Shown one piece after another: positions 1 through 11,240 of a stretch of DNA of 64,000 bases (within the stretch, counting starts at the first letter, position 1; the number at the start of each line of letters is the position of its first letter). The stretch spans positions 211,001 through 275,000 of the forward strand of contig QNQO01000454.1 in NCBI GenBank assembly GCA_003290165.1, written 5' to 3'. The notes under the pieces were generated by a model. The model ran no database searches, was not told the origin of the DNA, and was given only the letters and a program-made list of their open reading frames with translations. Source of the stretch: Berberis thunbergii. Taxonomy: Eukaryota > Streptophyta > Magnoliopsida > Ranunculales > Berberidaceae. Both the position numbers and the translations under genes were made by a program.

Positions 1-1095
1 AGCCGTGAGAGGAATACTATCTTCTTCTATACCCATCTGATGATATTCAGTTCTTAAGTCAAACTGAGAGAACACTACTGCTCCCCTCAACTGATCAAGA
101 AGATCGTCAATTCGAGGCAATGGGTACTTGTTTTTGATAGTCTTTTTGTTCAGCTCCCTATAGTCAATACACATCCTCAAGGTACCATCCTTCTTCGAAA
201 CGAAAATGGCGGGTGCTCCCCACGGAGAATTACTCGGACGTATGAACCTGGTTCATACACACCTTAAAAGGATTACACATATATTCATTAACATGAATAA
301 CATGTCAATAAGTATGGCCAAATCAAACAAAACACCAAGAAAATTACCCTTTTTGCAACATCTCGTCCAACTGGACTTTCATCTCGTTCAACTCCTTAGG
401 TGCCATCCGGTACGCTGCCTTGGAGATAGGAGCGGTTCCAGGTATTAAATCGATTCGGAACTCAACTTCTCGCCTAGGCGGCAAGCCGGGAATATCCTGA
501 AATACATCCTCATAATCTCTTACCACTTCTACATCCTGAATCTCTCTCTCTGACGTCCCCACCAAGTACAGAAAACTAGACATTACTGACTCTTCACAAT
601 GTCCACAAGTGTGAGAAACAGGGGGCATGCCTGGTGCATGGATGGAAACTATCTTCTTTGCACAATCTAGCGTGACTAAGTTCTTACGCAACCAATCCAT
701 TCCCAAAATCACATCAAAGCCCTCAAAATCAAGCACAATCAAGTCGACAAAGAATACTTTTTCGAGGAAGGAAATCTTAAAATTTCTACATATTTCATTT
801 AGTGTCACTGAGCCTCCTAAAGGGGTGGTAACACATAATGGTATAGCAAGTGGCAAAACTTTCAACATTATTCGATTAACCAAACGTCGAGATATGAAAG
901 AGTATGATGCACCAGTATCAAATAACACCTTCATATTAGAGATAGGAAAATCAAAAGTACCTTGAACGTTTTCCTGATCTGGTAAGGTAGCAAATACACG
1001 TCCTTGGGTGTGTTGACCTTGCCCTATTCTGCGGCGCAATCCTACCGTTACGGCAATCTCGCATTCGATGACCTGGTTTTCCACAAGTTTAGCAG
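1..1095 (-). pseudogene. Ty3-type gag-pol fragment (zinc knuckle, protease, start of RT), runs off the left edge
   Basis: Minus-strand remnant of a Ty3 retrotransposon polyprotein. Order along the minus strand: a gag zinc knuckle near 1030-1100 (CGKPGHRMRDC, in a different frame from what follows), an aspartic protease with DTGAS and ILGMDWL at about 740-900, a linker, then reverse transcriptase from about 250 to 1 ([32 protein letters not shown]). The RT runs out of the window at base 1. It is broken by a frameshift after the zinc knuckle and by about 100 extra bases between protease linker and RT. The gag 5' part ends abruptly near 1095 in unrelated purine-rich sequence. The YHQ motif is preceded by RTE where RSG is usual, another sign of decay. 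Confidence 0.85.
250..352. other. ~100-bp insertion splitting the RT of the left Ty3 fragment
   Basis: The protease-linker frame ends in LDEMLQKG at about 344-353. The RT resumes at about 250 with [12 protein letters not shown], which normally follows directly. The AT-rich bases between have stops in that frame and no recognised similarity. A short inverted motif, gtatgaacctggttcatac, lies at its left end. It could be a small insertion or slipped repair. Confidence 0.6.
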
Positions 1096-2110
1096 ATCAG
1101 TGTGCGCTCCCCTTTGTAACAAGAAAAAAAAAAGACAAAAGACAGAAGGGAGAAAGGAGAAGAAGAAAGGGAGGAAGAAAAAAAGGTGAGTCATACTTTC
1201 TTTCCTCGTTTTTTTTTTTTTTTTTTTTGGTGCCATGATGTTATTAGCATGTAGGTGATGTGGCATGGAATGGGTTTTTATAGTATGATGGGTTTTCTTT
1301 TATGATAAGTGTGATGTGATTGATGGGAGAAAAGGGAGGGGGAAAGTTTGTAAATATCATCGTCCTTTAATTCTTACTTTGGGAATACTTGTTTTTTTTA
1401 CTTGTTGAGTTTATGTGTACAAAGGGGATGGGAAGGTGTGTTTGATGTGACACGAAAAGTAGGAATTTTTTTATTGGTTTTTAAAAAGGGGTAGGGTAGA
1501 AGGGTATTGTTCTCTGTGTCAGAAATCCCTACTATTTTATAGAAAATCTTATGATTGTCCTATGTGTCATAAATCCCTACTATTTTGTAGAAAATTTTGT
1601 GATTGTCAAGCCTTGCAGTATGTACTTCCATTTGACTTTATGCTATTTTATACTTAGATTTTATCTAAACTTTCAATTGCTAGGTTGTGTTATCGAGAAT
1701 TGTGTTAAGTAAAAATGCATTTTTTTTAGGGCTTTTATTTTTGTACTAGATTATTTGATTGTGAACTTGAGTCACATTTATGACTGCATCCCTACATTGG
1801 ATGTTTTGCTTATGCATTTATGACAAATAGGTTAAGGTATTTGTGCATTTGATGTGGACCCTACATCCATGACAAAGATGCAACTATGACAACCTCCATG
1901 CCTATTTGATGTGGTCTCTTTCTAAGCCAAATATATTACCCATACGTGTATGACAATAAATCTGAGTCATGATTCTACTAGGAAAGTTTTGTTTTGATGA
2001 AGAGATATCAAGTATGATTTTATGGGTTTGATTTTATGGGTGTTGATCAAGAGATATATCTGAGTATATCTAAGTATGATTCTATGGGTTTTGATAATCT
2101 GAGTCCTGAT
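1096..2110. other. Non-coding, unassigned; possibly the 5' part of an LTR
   Basis: No convincing reading frame. It opens with a purine-rich tract (1120-1185) and a T run (1210-1228), then AT-rich sequence. It directly precedes LTR block A and may hold its U3 part, but I cannot place an LTR start. The short open frames are low-complexity artefacts. Confidence 0.4.
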
Positions 2111-3532
2111 CCTATGGGTTTGGTCACCATGTTGTTATAAAGCATAATTGATGTATATGTTATGTTTTCCCCAAAAATGTGGGTGAATAGATGGTGAATC
2201 CGTTTATGTATGACAAAATGTCATTGTGGATAAATTATGAGTTATCAAAAATAAATGATATTGGTAAACCTTGATTTCTGAAAATATAAATCACTTGGAC
2301 TTGTATCACTTAGAAATACCACATCTCTTTTGTTTATTATTTCCCCTCTCTTACTAGAGAAGCTAAATGACCAGTGGGTCGTCTTGCGGAGTTGGGGCAC
2401 CCATTTCTTACTAGAGAAACTAAAATAACCTTCGGGTTAGTCTTGCGGAAATGTGGTGAGTTTGTATGCCTAAAATAGGCTTTGATATTTATCCGTAAAA
2501 AATGTGACGTGAGTTATGCGCATTGATAGCCCAAGGGTGGCTTTTGGTACTCATATAGTTAGGGGTATCCGCGATGCATGCCTGTATGTGATGTCCCCAC
2601 TTAGGCATGGATGACGGAGTAGTCCTCCTTTATATGAGAGAGGCATACGGGCATGTATGTTCGGCACGGAGGTGGTGCGAATGTGGTATCGTCTAAGTGA
2701 TCAATCCGTTAAAAAGATGAAACTAATTCAAATAAAAAGAATAAATGACGTTGCATTGTTCTAATCTTTTTTTTTTTGCAGGATGGCAAGTCCACTAATA
2801 TTTCTGCAGGTTAGACTTGCCATAGTCGACTCCCATAGGGTAAGTATAAGTAAATGTATATTTACATATTAGAATGATGATATGATTGTCTCGTTGAGGA
2901 ACTAAATTCTTGGAACCGTGTTTTTCTGGCATCACACCCTTGCCTCATTGAGGAACTACCTATTGGTGTGATGGTTTATTGTTTGTATTTAGCTTGATGG
3001 TTATCACGTACGATTTTATTGATTTTGGGGAAATAAAGAGATTTCACACCAGCTTTATTGCTGACCCAAGTGGGCTTTGGCTTCTTGGGTGCATTCCTTT
3101 GGGAATGTAGCCGACTAGCTTATTTTCAGGATACAGAAATCTCGGGCGGGCTTAGAGTGCATCGTACCATACGTGACGAGCGTTGCTAGGAGTTGCGCGT
3201 GTTCGAAAGATTAGATCTTTTTATTTGTAGGTGTCAGTTTAATTCTTGTAATTTGAATTCGGAGTTATTCAGTATTTTGTTGAGGGATACATTCGTAAAG
3301 TGTTGAACTTGTTAGCGTTGGCTCTGCGATTTTTAGAATTTTATTCCTTAGATGGACTTTTAGATCAGTTGTGTTTTTCCCTCTAATTGGTAAATTGTGC
3401 AAAATTTATTATTTCTCGTGGATGCCAGCTATTATTTTCGTGAATGAAAATTCATGTCCCGACTTTTGGGAAAACGGATAATCCTATGTGATTTTTGGGA
3501 TTTTCGTGTTTCTCGAAAATCGGGGCGTGACA
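2110..3532 (+). repeat. LTR block A (plus orientation) of a Ty3-type element
   Basis: The block ends in ggggcgtgaca at 3532 and is followed by a tRNA-iMet-type primer site, so this is the 3' part of an LTR read left to right. It is a diverged inverted copy of 7481-8720: both contain the 'tactagagaaactaaa' and 'ttgaggaactaaattc' type segments and the wording around the start-like gagagaggcatac. No coding capacity. The start is set by the end of visible similarity to block B, so the real LTR may begin further left. Confidence 0.7.
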
Positions 3533-3535
3533 GTT

Positions 3536-3547
3536 TGGTATCAGAGC
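3536..3547 (+). promoter_or_regulatory. Primer binding site (tRNA-iMet type) after LTR block A
   Basis: TGGTATCAGAGC, complementary to the 3' end of initiator tRNA-Met, four bases after the LTR end. The sequence after it belongs to a TRIM-like element, not to a gag region. Confidence 0.85.
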
Positions 3548-3649
3548 CTGACCCAGCCGGAAGTGTGCCACGTGGAGGTGGGCCCTCGGGCAACGTGGAC
3601 GTTGTGCCTGTGTGGCCAACGAGGACGTTGGGCCTTAAGGGGGGTGGAT

Positions 3650-3912
3650 TGTGAGACCCTTGTGTGGGCGGACCTGAGGGGGAGGGTGAGGGTGAGGGTT
3701 GGAGCCCAATAGGCCCAACAGGCCCGTGGATCCCAAGAGGGGTTGGGCTAGCTACCAAGGGGGATCATAGTCCCACATCGCCTGGGTGCGGGATGGTTAT
3801 GTGCTTTAAGTGTGCGAGGTCGCTCTACATGACAACACGCGTTTTAAAGCCGTGCGGGCCGGTTGGTAGCCCAAAGCGGACAATATGGTGTCATGTGGAC
3901 CGGGTCGTTACA
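3650..3912 (+). repeat. Complete TRIM LTR, 263 bp
   Basis: Starts TGTGAGACCC and ends GGGTCGTTACA, immediately followed by a primer binding site. It contains the 'tagtcccacatcg' segment common in plant TRIM and LTR sequences. The copy at 4010-4140 repeats its last 131 bases almost exactly. Confidence 0.75.
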
Positions 3913-4118
3913 GTTGGTATCAGAGCCTGACCCAGCCGGAAGTGTGCCACGTGGAGGTGGGCCCTCGGGCAATGTGGACGTTGTGCCTGTGTGGCCAACG
4001 AGGACGTTGCTGGGTGCGGGATGGTTATGTGCTTTAAGTGTGCGAGGTCGCTCTACATGACAACACGCGTTTTAAAGCCGTGTGGGCCGGTTGGTAGCCC
4101 AAAGCGGACAATATGGTG

Positions 4119-4658
4119 TCATGTGGACCGGGTCGTTACATTATACCTAAGGATTTGGAACACTTCTTGCAAATGATGTAGGTGTTCTTCTATAGTCCCA
4201 CTACAAACCATAATATCATCAAGATAGACAACCACAGACTTGTCCAGAAGGTGACGGAACAGGCCATTCATAAGGGTGGAAAACGTAGCTGGAGCATTGG
4301 TCAAGCCGAAGGGCATTACTAGGAACTCATATGACTCATATCTAGTAGAACAAGCAGTTTTGGGTTCGTCGCCAGCAGCAATGCGGACTTGATGGTAACC
4401 TGATCTCAAGTCGAGTTTTGTGAAGTATCTGGCGGATCCAAGTTGGTCGAATAAGTCTGCAATGAGCGGTAGCGAGTATTTGTTCTTTATAGTGACTTTG
4501 TTCAAGGCTCTATAGTCAACACAAAGGTGAAGACTGCCATCATGTTTCCGCTGAAAAAGAACAGGTGCCCCATAAGGTGCTTTAGAAGGCTGAATGAATC
4601 CCGACTCCAACAAGCCATTTAGTTGTTTTCTTAATTCGGTCAACTCTGGAGGGCTCAT
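4119..4658 (-). pseudogene. Ty3 reverse transcriptase, 5' part only
   Basis: Minus-strand RT domain with the usual order: [48 protein letters not shown] and the catalytic YLDD box ([10 protein letters not shown]). All fingers/palm motifs up to YLDD are present. The frame is then cut at about 4141, exactly where the TRIM copy ends, so thumb, RNase H and integrase are missing. It belongs to the same element as the protease and gag pieces to its right, but lies in another frame. Confidence 0.88.
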
Positions 4659-5308
4659 GCGATATGGACTACGTGCGGTGGCTTGGCACCAGGCACTAAC
4701 TCAATTTCGTGATCAATGAGCCTTATGGGAGGTAGATTCTTTGGCAACTCATTCGGCATCACTTCGCTGAAGTCAGCAATAACTTGGGCAACTTCCTCGG
4801 GGATTTTGCTAGTATCATCTTCCATCTCTAGCTTTGCCACAACTAAGTATGTATCTTCTCCTTTGGCCAAGCCTTTCTTGACTTGGAGCACCGAAAATAT
4901 TCTATCATGAGTTGTGGGTCGAATTGAGGTTGGTACAATGCGTAGTCTGGGTCCGAAAAAGCCCAAGGAGTCCATGAAAGGTAGTGGTCATGCTGCAGCT
5001 CCTCGAAAGAATTCTTGGCCTAGAATCACCTTAAAATCATCAAGTGGGACGACCAAGAAGTTTGATCTTCCTTCCCATGGACCAGCCTGTAGTGGCACAA
5101 CTCTAGCCATACCATTAATAGAGATTGCCTCAAAGTTGATAGCTTTCAATTTTTCCACATTTCCTTCTAAGTTCAGACCCACACGTCTAGCTTCCTCTGG
5201 GGCAATAAAATTGTCTGTCGCTCCTAAATCCAATAATGCTTGGGAAGGGAATCCATTGATAGTGATGTCGATGTATTGTAAAGCCTTCTTGTGTGGGTGC
5301 TCATACAT
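4655..5308 (-). pseudogene. Ty3 aspartic protease and linker, frameshifted
   Basis: Two frames. At 4988-5308: PSQALLDLGATDNFI and later VILGQEFF, the pepsin-like retroelement protease. The usual catalytic D-S/T-G is D-L-G here, so the conserved Ser/Thr is lost. At 4655-4975: the protease-RT linker (MDSLGFFGPRLRI to [17 protein letters not shown]). A stop and frame change separate the two, and another frame change separates the linker from the RT. A defective pol segment. Confidence 0.82.
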
Positions 5309-6508
5309 TCTCCTTTGACAACATTGAGCTTGCGTAGAGCTCCCATCTGGGAGGTCTCACTGTTGGTGGGGTTCGAGCTCGATGCGGTCGAGTTAGAAGG
5401 TTCTGTCTGAAGCAAGGACATCAATGAGTGTAGGGCTGGTTTGGATGGGCATTTGCCTGTTGGGTGATCCCTACTATTGCAAAGAATGCATGGGGCCTGT
5501 GCAGATGGCCTCCACTGCCCAGAGTAGTTTTGCCATCCTTTGTTGTTGTAATTTGAGTTGTTAGGGCTGACATTCCAATTTCTGTTGGAACTCCAATTCT
5601 GGTTGGACGGCCGAGAATTGTAGATTCCTCGGTTCTGATTTGAGTTTCCCCAGTTTTGGTGAGGTGATCGAGCATTCAACCCTGAGCTCGAATTGGTACT
5701 GCCAGTTCTAGCTGTGGAGTGATTGAGCGAAGTGGATCCAGCCATGGGCATATAATCGCTAAACTTTTTTGTTGCTGCAATAACACTTGTAATATCTGTC
5801 ACCTTCTGCCTTTGTAATTCTGCTTGCAGAAGTGAATGAGCTTGTTCCATGAAAAAGAAAACTTTGTCCTTCTCAGACATGTCTCGAATATCTAGCAAGC
5901 AAGTTGAGAACTGCCTGACATAGTCTCGAATATTGCCTGTCTGTTTGATGGTGTGGAGCTTCCTCCTTGCTAAGAAATCAGTATTCTCAGGAAAGAAATT
6001 GATTTCTGAGTTCCTTTTTGAGGTCTTCCCAAGTTCTAATAAGGATGCGACCTTCTTCCATATCTGCATATTTGGTTTTCCACCATAGTTTCGCATCACC
6101 TGCTAAGTACATGGTCGCCATGGTGACTTTGGCTTCTTCTGATTCAGGGTTCACCACGCAAAAATACTGTTCCAGATCAAATAAGAAGTTTTCTAGCTCC
6201 TTCCCATTTCGTACCCCATCGTATGACTTTGGCTCATGCACTTTCATCCTAGGGTGATCAGTCGTCCTTGTGGCTTTGGTCAGCAAGCCAACCCTTGCAA
6301 ACAAGTCCTCCAACTGTAATTGGAAGTCACTCATCACCTGAGCTGTGGGGTGAGGCGACTCTTCCATAGCGACTGTTCTTCCCTCCAAATTGTCAACGTG
6401 CTCAGTCAGCGAATCCACTCTGTCTGCCAAGTGAAAGAATCCATCAAGGCGACTGATCTGTTCTCCCAAACAGCTCAACTGGTCCATTCTGGTTTCTAGT
6501 CTTTGCAT
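5224..6508 (-). pseudogene. Ty3 gag remnant with zinc knuckle
   Basis: N-terminal piece at 5987-6508: coiled-coil-like start (MQRLETRMDQL), then the gag core (YDGVRNGKELENFLFDLEQYF, MYLAGDAKLWW, WEDLKKELRNQF). C-terminal piece at 5224-6099 in another frame: LARRKLHTIKQTGNIRDYV, a Ser/Asn-rich stretch, and a CX2CX4HX4C zinc knuckle (CILCNSRDHPTGKC). The frame change is near 6000. The likely original start, about 20 codons upstream at 6575, is followed by an in-frame TAG near 6520. Not translatable as one protein. Confidence 0.85.
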
Positions 6509-6588
6509 TCGACTAGCCTATCGTTCCTCCATAGCGCCAAGGCGCTCACTTAGTTCCTGCATCCTAGTTTGCATTCAACAAGCTCTTG

Positions 6589-6600
6589 CTCTGATACCAA
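6589..6600 (-). promoter_or_regulatory. Primer binding site of the minus-strand Ty3 element
   Basis: Reverse complement reads TGGTATCAGAGC, one base after an LTR end (tccgtgaca, 6602-6610 on the plus strand). It lies just upstream of the gag start, as expected for the 5' end of this element. Confidence 0.88.
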
Positions 6601-6601
6601 C

Positions 6602-7480
6602 TGTCACGGACTAGCAATCCGTGCGACACTAGCTATCCAATTCACTAGTAAGTCTATGAGTAGTTACTTTGACGGGCACAAATATTAACTTGAGAATGCA
6701 CAATATCAATCTGTAGACAATATAACAATGCACAATAGTCTGCAAAAACTTTCATTAACATTCAATAGACTACAATGGGGAGGAACGTTCGGAAGGACGT
6801 TGCTCAAGACTAGTTCGATGTTATCGATCGATGGAAATACAAGTTTGAAGTTGAAAAGCAATGCAAAGAAAACAATAAAAATGCTAGTGATATAGTCTGG
6901 CCCGACTATGCAATGGAGGCAACACGTCCTCACAGTCAAGAGCTCAAACCTTCCCCCTATAATATAGATGCTAAGCATTTGGGCACTTTTCAAAAGGGAA
7001 CATTGAGTTTTGAGACCATTAGGAAAGTCTTGAAAGGCATCTGACCTTGATTTCCCTGACCAACGGTACTAGTCCTGACAACAAGCACAAGCACTATTTA
7101 GCTTCCATAGAGAAATTAGCAAGTCACATTCCAATCCATCCCACCACCTTCAGTTCAAACTGCCTGATTCTCTCTGGTAGTTTGGCTGATTCTGCCCAAG
7201 CTTCCCCCAGCCAATCCATCCAATGTCGTTTGATTTACGTCACACTAAAAGGGTAGATGAGAAGAAAAGTCTTGTTGTTCACTTTTTTTTTTTAAAGCGA
7301 GCTGGGTTTTTATAGGATCCCATAATCTATCAACAAGGTGCGACCTACAAGTCAACACCATAAGAAAGTAACCATGCCTTCTTGTTCACTCTTCTTACAT
7401 ACTACAAACACTCTCTCGCCTTTCTCGCTCACTCACTCAAACCAACAAACAATCTAAAATTTCCTCTCTTTCACCCCACC
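6602..7480 (-). repeat. 5' LTR of the minus-strand Ty3 element
   Basis: The LTR 3' end (…gtccgtgaca) abuts the primer site. A TATA box lies at 7310-7316 (minus strand), leaving roughly 700 bp of R/U5. The LTR 5' end is not certain; 7480 is where the next LTR block begins. No matching 3' LTR is present because pol is truncated at 4141. Confidence 0.6.
7310..7316 (-). promoter_or_regulatory. Probable LTR TATA box
   Basis: Minus strand reads cctataaaaaccc inside the LTR, oriented toward gag. Sequence-level inference only. Confidence 0.5.
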
Positions 7481-8720
7481 TGTCGCCCCAATTTTCGAAG
7501 AAACGAAAATCCAAAAAATTCCACGTAGGATTATCCGTTTCCCCAAAACTCGGGAGGTGAAATTTAATAACAATAGAAACATTTAGCAGCAACAACTAAA
7601 ACATAGTTTAGAAAAATAGAAACAAACAAAAATTTATAAAAACGCTAACTAGGGAAGATTGACGTTGCTAGCCCCACTAGCAAAACTCCAGTAACGTTGC
7701 TCAAAAGTCTCTAAACCTGAAAGGTTAATCGACTACATTCCCAAAAGAATGTACCAAAGAAGCAAAGCTCACTTGGGTCAGCAATAAAGCTGGTGTGAGT
7801 AATCTTCATCCCAAAATCAATAAATTCGCACGTGATAAACATCAAGTTAAACACATGCAACAAACATCACACCAATATGTAGTTCCTCAACAAGGCAAAT
7901 GCGTCATGCAAGAAAACACAGTTCAAAGAATTTAGTTCCTCATCGAGGCCATCATATCATCATCCCAATTAAGTAAAAATGCATCTACTCATACTTACAC
8001 GGTAAAAGTTGATTATGGAAAGTCTGACCTGCAGAAATATTAGTGGACTTGCCATCCAGCATGAAAAGTATTTGAAACAATATAAACGTAATTTATTCAT
8101 TTTTATTTGAATTTGATTCATCTTTTAACGGATTGATCACTTAGACGATACCACATTCGCACCACCTCCGTGCCGAACATACATGTTCGTATGCCTCTCT
8201 CATATAAAGGAGGACTTCTCCGTCATCCATGCCCAAGTGGGGACGCATCACATACATGCATGCATCACCGGATACTCCTAACTATATGAGCAACCAAAGC
8301 CACTCTTGGGCTATCAATGCGCATAAACTCACGTCACATTTTGACGGATAGATATCAAAGCCTATTTTAGGCATACAAATTCACCTTATTTCTGCAAGAC
8401 TAACCTAAAGGTTGTTTTAGTTTCTCTAGTAAGAAATGGGCGCCCTACCTCCGCAAGACAACCCGCAGGTTATTTAGTTTCTCTAGTAGGAGAGGGGAAA
8501 TAATAAACAAAAGAGGTGTGGTAGTTCTAAGTGATACAATTTCAGATGATTTAAATTTTCAGAAATCAAAGTTTATCAATATCATTTATTTTTATATTTC
8601 AAAATTCCTCCACAATGACATTTTGTCATTCATAAGTAAATCCATCCATTCTTTTGGAAAAGCATAGCATATTCATACATCATGCTCTATAACAACATGG
8701 CGATCAAGTGGCATTTTGTT
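7481..8720 (-). repeat. LTR block B (minus orientation), inverted copy of block A
   Basis: Reverse-strand counterpart of 2110-3532, ending at 7481 with ggggcgaca. Shared segments include the 'ttgaggaactaaattc' line and the 'aggcatacg' region. There is no primer site next to its 3' end, so this looks like a solo LTR or recombination remnant. It contains a small internal duplication near 8640-8760 (gacaaaatg / aacaaaatg with 'acttatgaat') that block A lacks. Confidence 0.65.
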
Positions 8721-10016
8721 ATTCATAAGTAACTCAATCCACCCATTCTTTTTGGGGAAATGTAATCATTTCAGATGCATACATTCAGTGTTGGCAACAA
8801 CATGAGCCACACACTCACCATCTTATAACATCATAACTAAAATATTAACCAATAGATTAATATGACTTAATAAAACAATAGATTAGAATGTAAAATGGTA
8901 CTTTTAAACAAGACAGTGGTAAGCTAACATGATTCAATAAAGTATTCATATTTATAGCATCACTCCACTTTTCACTATTTACTACATATTTACAAAACAA
9001 TAGAATGCACACAAACTACATGAAAACTAAATAGATTTGAACAAATCCAACAAGCCAACCCCAGGCATCATAAGCCCATGTCTATCTTCATGTGACGAAA
9101 CACAATTACCATGGAAACCTTTGAATCTCATCACACAGAGGGTGGCATCCACATTTTTCATGATTTTAGATACAAGTAAGAGTTTAATTAAACTCACAAA
9201 AGGGAGCATACAAAATTGTCCTTAACCTATAGCAGTAAGGCAACTGAATGCTAAAAATGATATCACCCCCATTTAGTCATAGAGTTTTAAAGCTCACACC
9301 GCCAAAAACTAAAACCTAGTCCCAATGACATCCATATATTCTGAATTCCCAACTATTAGCATCAACAAAGTTGATACTTCCTCTAGAAAGGTTGGTAATT
9401 CCCATTGTTGCATAACATTCACCACCTACCTTAGAAACACCGAAGGCATGCCAGAAGCAAGGAGAAACTTATCCAAATGGTCTAGCGACATTCTAATCAA
9501 AGAGAACATGATCATGAGATAAAACATCTTCACACACGACACAACCCAACTCCACCTGCATACCTTATGAGTTAAAATGTAAAAAAAAAACACCTTGGAC
9601 CAAACCACCTAGTTCATTATTATCCCTAGACTATTCGCCTCATCCACCTTCCAATCATCGATAGCTCTCCTAGGGAAAATATTTCATCCACCCCCAGTCT
9701 CATCCCTCTAAAAAATTTCTTGAACCAACCATGTTTTTTTTAAAGAAACTTGGAATACCCACAGGAATCTACCCAAGTACCATTCCACCATGCCACTGGA
9801 CTATCATCTTACTAGTAAAAAAAATGAAAAAAAAATATTTGGGGTTATGAAGTAATACCAAAGTTGCTATGAGAAGCTGCCAACATAACTTGTCAATCTG
9901 CGAATAGCTGACACCATTTACCAGTTTATTGAAATATTTAGCTACAAGTGCTTTTAATCTAGTGGGGTGATCTGTCTGAGGCTAAAGATTGTTTATCAAC
10001 GAATATGATATTAGCC
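8721..10016. other. AT-rich flank with an unassigned, stop-ridden coding-like stretch
   Basis: Mostly AT-rich non-coding sequence. On the minus strand around 9030-9600 several short frames read like protein fragments (RMSLDHLDKFLLASGMPSVF, ADATLCVMRFKGFHGN-like) but are broken by stops and frame changes. I do not recognise the family. It may be a fragment of a host gene; no further claim is made. Confidence 0.3.
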
Positions 10017-10372
10017 ATAACACTTAGGGGTGGGCACGGTCCGGATCGGTTCCAAATTTGGAGGAACCTAACTCGAACCGTTTAAAATTAACGGATCCGG
10101 TCCGGTCCGGATTCCCTGATTTTTAACATTGGAACCGAACCTAACTCGAACCGTTTGAAACGGTCCGGTTCCAAACGGTTCCAATTGAATCAAGAACAGA
10201 AAAAATTGCCTTTAAAAAAAATAAAACACAGAAAAATAAATTTGGTAAACAAATCATACAAAAGCATACAAATCCATCATACAGATCATACAAAAGAGAT
10301 CCATCATCGATCCATAAAAGCAGTCTGAAACTCTGAATCACCTAAACTCAAATACAGTTTTAGACTTGTTAC

Positions 10373-10538
10373 CTCCAAAGGGATTGCCACCAAAGAACGA
10401 CTGGAAGATGTCAAATGGATCATGTCCACCTCCTCCTCCACCCATTCCTTCCTTAAGTGCATCCTCACCATACTGGTCATAAATCTCACGCTTCTCTGGA
10501 TCACTCAGTACTTCATATGCTTGAGCCAATTCCTTGAA
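10373..10538 (-). pseudogene. Captured exon of a type I DnaJ (HSP40) gene
   Basis: Minus-strand exon bounded by an AG acceptor (10539-10540) and a GT donor (10372-10371). It encodes the end of the J domain and the start of the Gly/Phe region: [20 protein letters not shown], then a poly-Gly run and [12 protein letters not shown]. This matches plant cytosolic DnaJA proteins (ANJ1/ATJ3 type). The HPD-bearing first exon, the cysteine repeats and the substrate domain are absent, so no working co-chaperone can be made. The splice signals are intact, so the exon could be spliced into a transcript crossing the transposon. Confidence 0.82.
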
Positions 10539-10679
10539 CTACAACAGCAAACAAACTAAAGTATTCAGAATTACCACTCAAACACCACAGTGAAATCAAT
10601 GGCACTTGCCTAGAACCATATTATTCTTATGGTCTGAATTCCATCGATAACTTAATAGATCAACTAATTGAGATATCCA

Positions 10680-11240
10680 TACAAACGAGATCCATCACTC
10701 CATCATACAAAAGAGATCCATACAAAAGAGATCCATCACCTAAACTCAGATACAGAGACCATACAAAAGAGATCCATCACTCCATAAACTCAGATACAGA
10801 GACAGAGACTGTTGAGAGAGAGGAGCTAGCTGCTGCTGCTTCTTCTCCTCCTCTCGAGACAGAGAGTGTGAGTGAGTGGGGTACAAAGCTGCTGCTTAAT
10901 CAAGACTGAAGAGATTCAGAGAGGTCTCAGAACTGATTTATTTGTCTATTTCTTTGGATGGTAATGGCAATATAAAGTGGTAGTCATACAGTAGAGGTTA
11001 TGAAAAGTGAATGAGGTCTCTCTTTGTTTATATCTCAGACGCCACATGAGTGGAGGCTATAAAGAGATCCATACAAAAGAGGAGGTCTCTCTCTCTTTTG
11101 CCATGTTTATAGCAAAGGTCTCTCTCTCACTCCATCATACAAAAGAGATCCATACAAAAGATATCCATCACCTAAACTCAGATACAGAGATCATACAAAA
11201 GAGATCCATCACTCCATAAACTCAGATACAGAGACAAATA
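10680..11240. repeat. Internal shuffled direct repeats within the hAT element
   Basis: Variants of 'catacaaaagagatccatcac' and 'aaactcagatacagagac' recur at about 10685, 10735, 10765, 11135, 11180 and 11210, sometimes in longer compound units. The stretch 10740-10860 is closely repeated at 11180-11290, giving a duplication of roughly 110 bp. No coding content. Confidence 0.7.

Larger units (their letters stand above)
3533..4140 (+). mobile_element. TRIM-like miniature LTR element, tandem and partly deleted
   Basis: Order: primer site (3536) and short internal region, a G-rich polypurine tract (about 3636-3647), a full 263-bp LTR (3650-3912, TGTGAGACCC to CGTTACA), a second primer site (3915-3926) with a near-identical internal region, then a truncated LTR (4010-4140) lacking about the first 132 bp. 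There is no coding capacity. Two primer sites alternating with LTRs is the form made by unequal recombination between TRIM copies. The first internal region is attached to LTR block A instead of a TRIM LTR. The open frames here on both strands are GC-rich artefacts. Confidence 0.75.

Noticed and set aside
3432..4176. Proline/glycine-rich open frames on both strands
   Set aside because: They overlap TRIM LTR and primer-site sequence and result from high GC.
1..8720. One complete Ty3 element between position 1 and LTR block B
   Set aside because: The two gag-pol pieces have different protease and RT sequences, and LTR block A has the opposite orientation, so at least two elements are involved.
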